Below are positions 33,239-34,086 of a stretch of 34,086 nt of DNA, one piece after another. This DNA is from CAZXWN01 sp964644695 [NCBI: uncultured bacterium] (lineage in GTDB: Bacteria > UBP4 > UBA4092): positions 1 through 34,086 of the forward strand of contig CAZXWN010000020.1 of NCBI GenBank assembly GCA_964644695.1, given 5' to 3'. The stretch's first letter is position 1; each line of letters begins with the position of its first letter. The translations under genes were made by a program, and so were the position numbers. A model generated the notes under the pieces. That model was not told the origin of the DNA. It ran no database searches and worked only from the letters and a program-made list of their open reading frames with translations.

Positions 33239-34086
33239 ATGGTAAGAAAAAAATTAAGTTTTTATGTATTTTTGATTATTTTAAGTGTAGTTGTTTCTTC
33301 AACAGCGATGGGAATGGCTGGCAAGGTCTCTTCTTCCTCAAAGAGAACCTTTTCTTTTGGCTGGGTTTCTGACACCCACATAATGACCACGGTCAGTACA
33401 GAATCTTGTGGTGACCGGGCCGACCGTCTGAAACAGGTCATTAAAGAAATGGACAATAATCCCAAAATTGATTTTATTGTGCATAGCGGGGATATGATTG
33501 AGAATACAGCCAATGCAAAGCAATACAAGGCGTTCAATGAATTGATGAGGCCCGTGAAGTCCTGGTATCCAATTGCGGGGAATCATGATGTTGATAATAG
33601 ACCTGGCATGGATAATATCAATTTATACCAAAGTCTGGGTTATGGCCGCGGAGAAAAGAAACAGGACTATTACGGATTTGTTCATAAATCAGCGGCTTTT
33701 TTTGTCATTAACTCGCAATCGTATGCTTCCAAAGACCCCATTGTTCAGAAGCGAGCTGAAGATCAGCTGGTTGAAATGGATGCATTCTTCACTAAATATA
33801 AAAATGTTCCCAATAAGTTTGTCTGTGCCCATGCCCCAATATTCATAAAATCATCCAATGAAGCGGATGATTATTTCAATATTAAGTCTGCATATCGAAA
33901 GAAAATCATCGATGTAATGAAAAAACATCAGGTTAAGTATTATTTATGTGGACATCGGCATGGGAATCATGAAGCTGCGGATCCCGATGGAAGCGGTATT
34001 ACAGTTTTAACGCAAACGGCATTATCCTGGGGAATTGGTAAGGGTCAGACAACAGGATATTGTATTTTTACTGTATCTCCTAAGGG
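33239..34086 (+). CDS. Secreted calcineurin-like metallophosphoesterase (3' end cut by window)
   Basis: Open from ATG 33239 to the window edge, 282 codons so far and unfinished. A signal peptide (MVRKKLSFYVFLIILSVVVS) is followed by the full metal site of the family: SDTH (Asp45, His47), HSGD (Asp85), GNHD (Asn115, His116), CAHAP (His198) and CGHRHGNH (His239, His241). Members are two-metal phosphomonoesterases or phosphodiesterases; secreted ones act on nucleotides, phospholipids or phosphate esters outside the cytoplasm. The ribosome binding region AAAGGTGG nine bases before the start supports it. It begins after the palindromic repeat at 33102-33150 and may form a separate unit. The true length and C-terminal domains lie outside the window. 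Confidence 0.92.
   Translation, partial: MVRKKLSFYVFLIILSVVVSSTAMGMAGKVSSSSKRTFSFGWVSDTHIMTTVSTESCGDRADRLKQVIKEMDNNPKIDFIVHSGDMIENTANAKQYKAFNELMRPVKSWYPIAGNHDVDNRPGMDNINLYQSLGYGRGEKKQDYYGFVHKSAAFFVINSQSYASKDPIVQKRAEDQLVEMDAFFTKYKNVPNKFVCAHAPIFIKSSNEADDYFNIKSAYRKKIIDVMKKHQVKYYLCGHRHGNHEAADPDGSGITVLTQTALSWGIGKGQTTGYCIFTVSPK

Noticed and set aside
1-34086. CRISPR array, phage, transposase or defence island
   Set aside because: No regularly spaced repeats, integrase, transposase or known defence proteins are seen; the three palindromic repeats are too far apart.

Overview
The window reads as chromosomal DNA of a Gram-negative-type bacterium with moderate GC content, the standard genetic code, GGAGG-type ribosome binding sites and sigma70-like promoters (TTGNCA / TATAAT). 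The gene content points to a poorly cultured lineage rather than a model phylum: a GspG-like pilin with a long C-terminal domain, a long plant-type PPi-dependent phosphofructokinase, eukaryote-like dolichyl-phosphate-sugar synthases and large GT-C membrane proteins. Sumerlaeota, Hydrogenedentota or a relative would fit, but this is inference and no phylogenetic marker is present. I see no phage, transposase, CRISPR, tRNA or rRNA.

Layout. Positions 1-5869 hold two tandem, near-duplicate secreted amidase-like proteins (the first cut by the window edge), each with its own terminator. Positions 5870-6298 are a structured intergenic region with several hairpin repeats. Positions 6299-10935 (minus) are a three-gene glycosylation operon: ALG5-like GT2, YfhO-family membrane protein, DPM1-like GT2, with overlapping junctions. 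Positions 11091-12737 (plus) encode PPi-phosphofructokinase, and 12880-14034 (plus) a radical SAM/SPASM protein that converges on glycogen branching enzyme (14038-16248, minus). Next come an orphan 203-residue protein with its own promoter and terminator, an AT-rich gap, and an EEP-phosphatase / alpha-beta hydrolase gene pair (minus). A strongly expressed-looking pilin gene follows (19333-19998, plus). A B12-type radical SAM gene and a second glycosylation cluster (DPM1, GT-C, membrane GT2, with a further polytopic membrane protein upstream) run to 26395 on minus. A PDZ + cohesin-like secreted protein and an aminotransferase (plus), a small zinc-knuckle protein and a 1052-residue DUF2723/TMEM260-like TPR protein (minus), a bacterial-PH/SHOCT membrane protein and a 3'-cut secreted metallophosphoesterase (plus) complete the window.

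Theme. Eight of the roughly 21 genes are polyprenyl-phosphate-sugar synthases (GT2) or large multi-membrane GT-C-like proteins, in three separate minus-strand blocks. They suggest an active lipid-linked sugar pathway serving surface polysaccharide or protein O-glycosylation. PPi-PFK and GlgB indicate PPi-linked glycolysis with glycogen storage. The most unusual items are the duplicated GerMN-amidase-golvesin-FN3 proteins with patchy gene-conversion-like identity, a three-copy intergenic palindromic repeat family, an 83-nt gene overlap, and a probable leaderless promoter on the first glycosylation operon.
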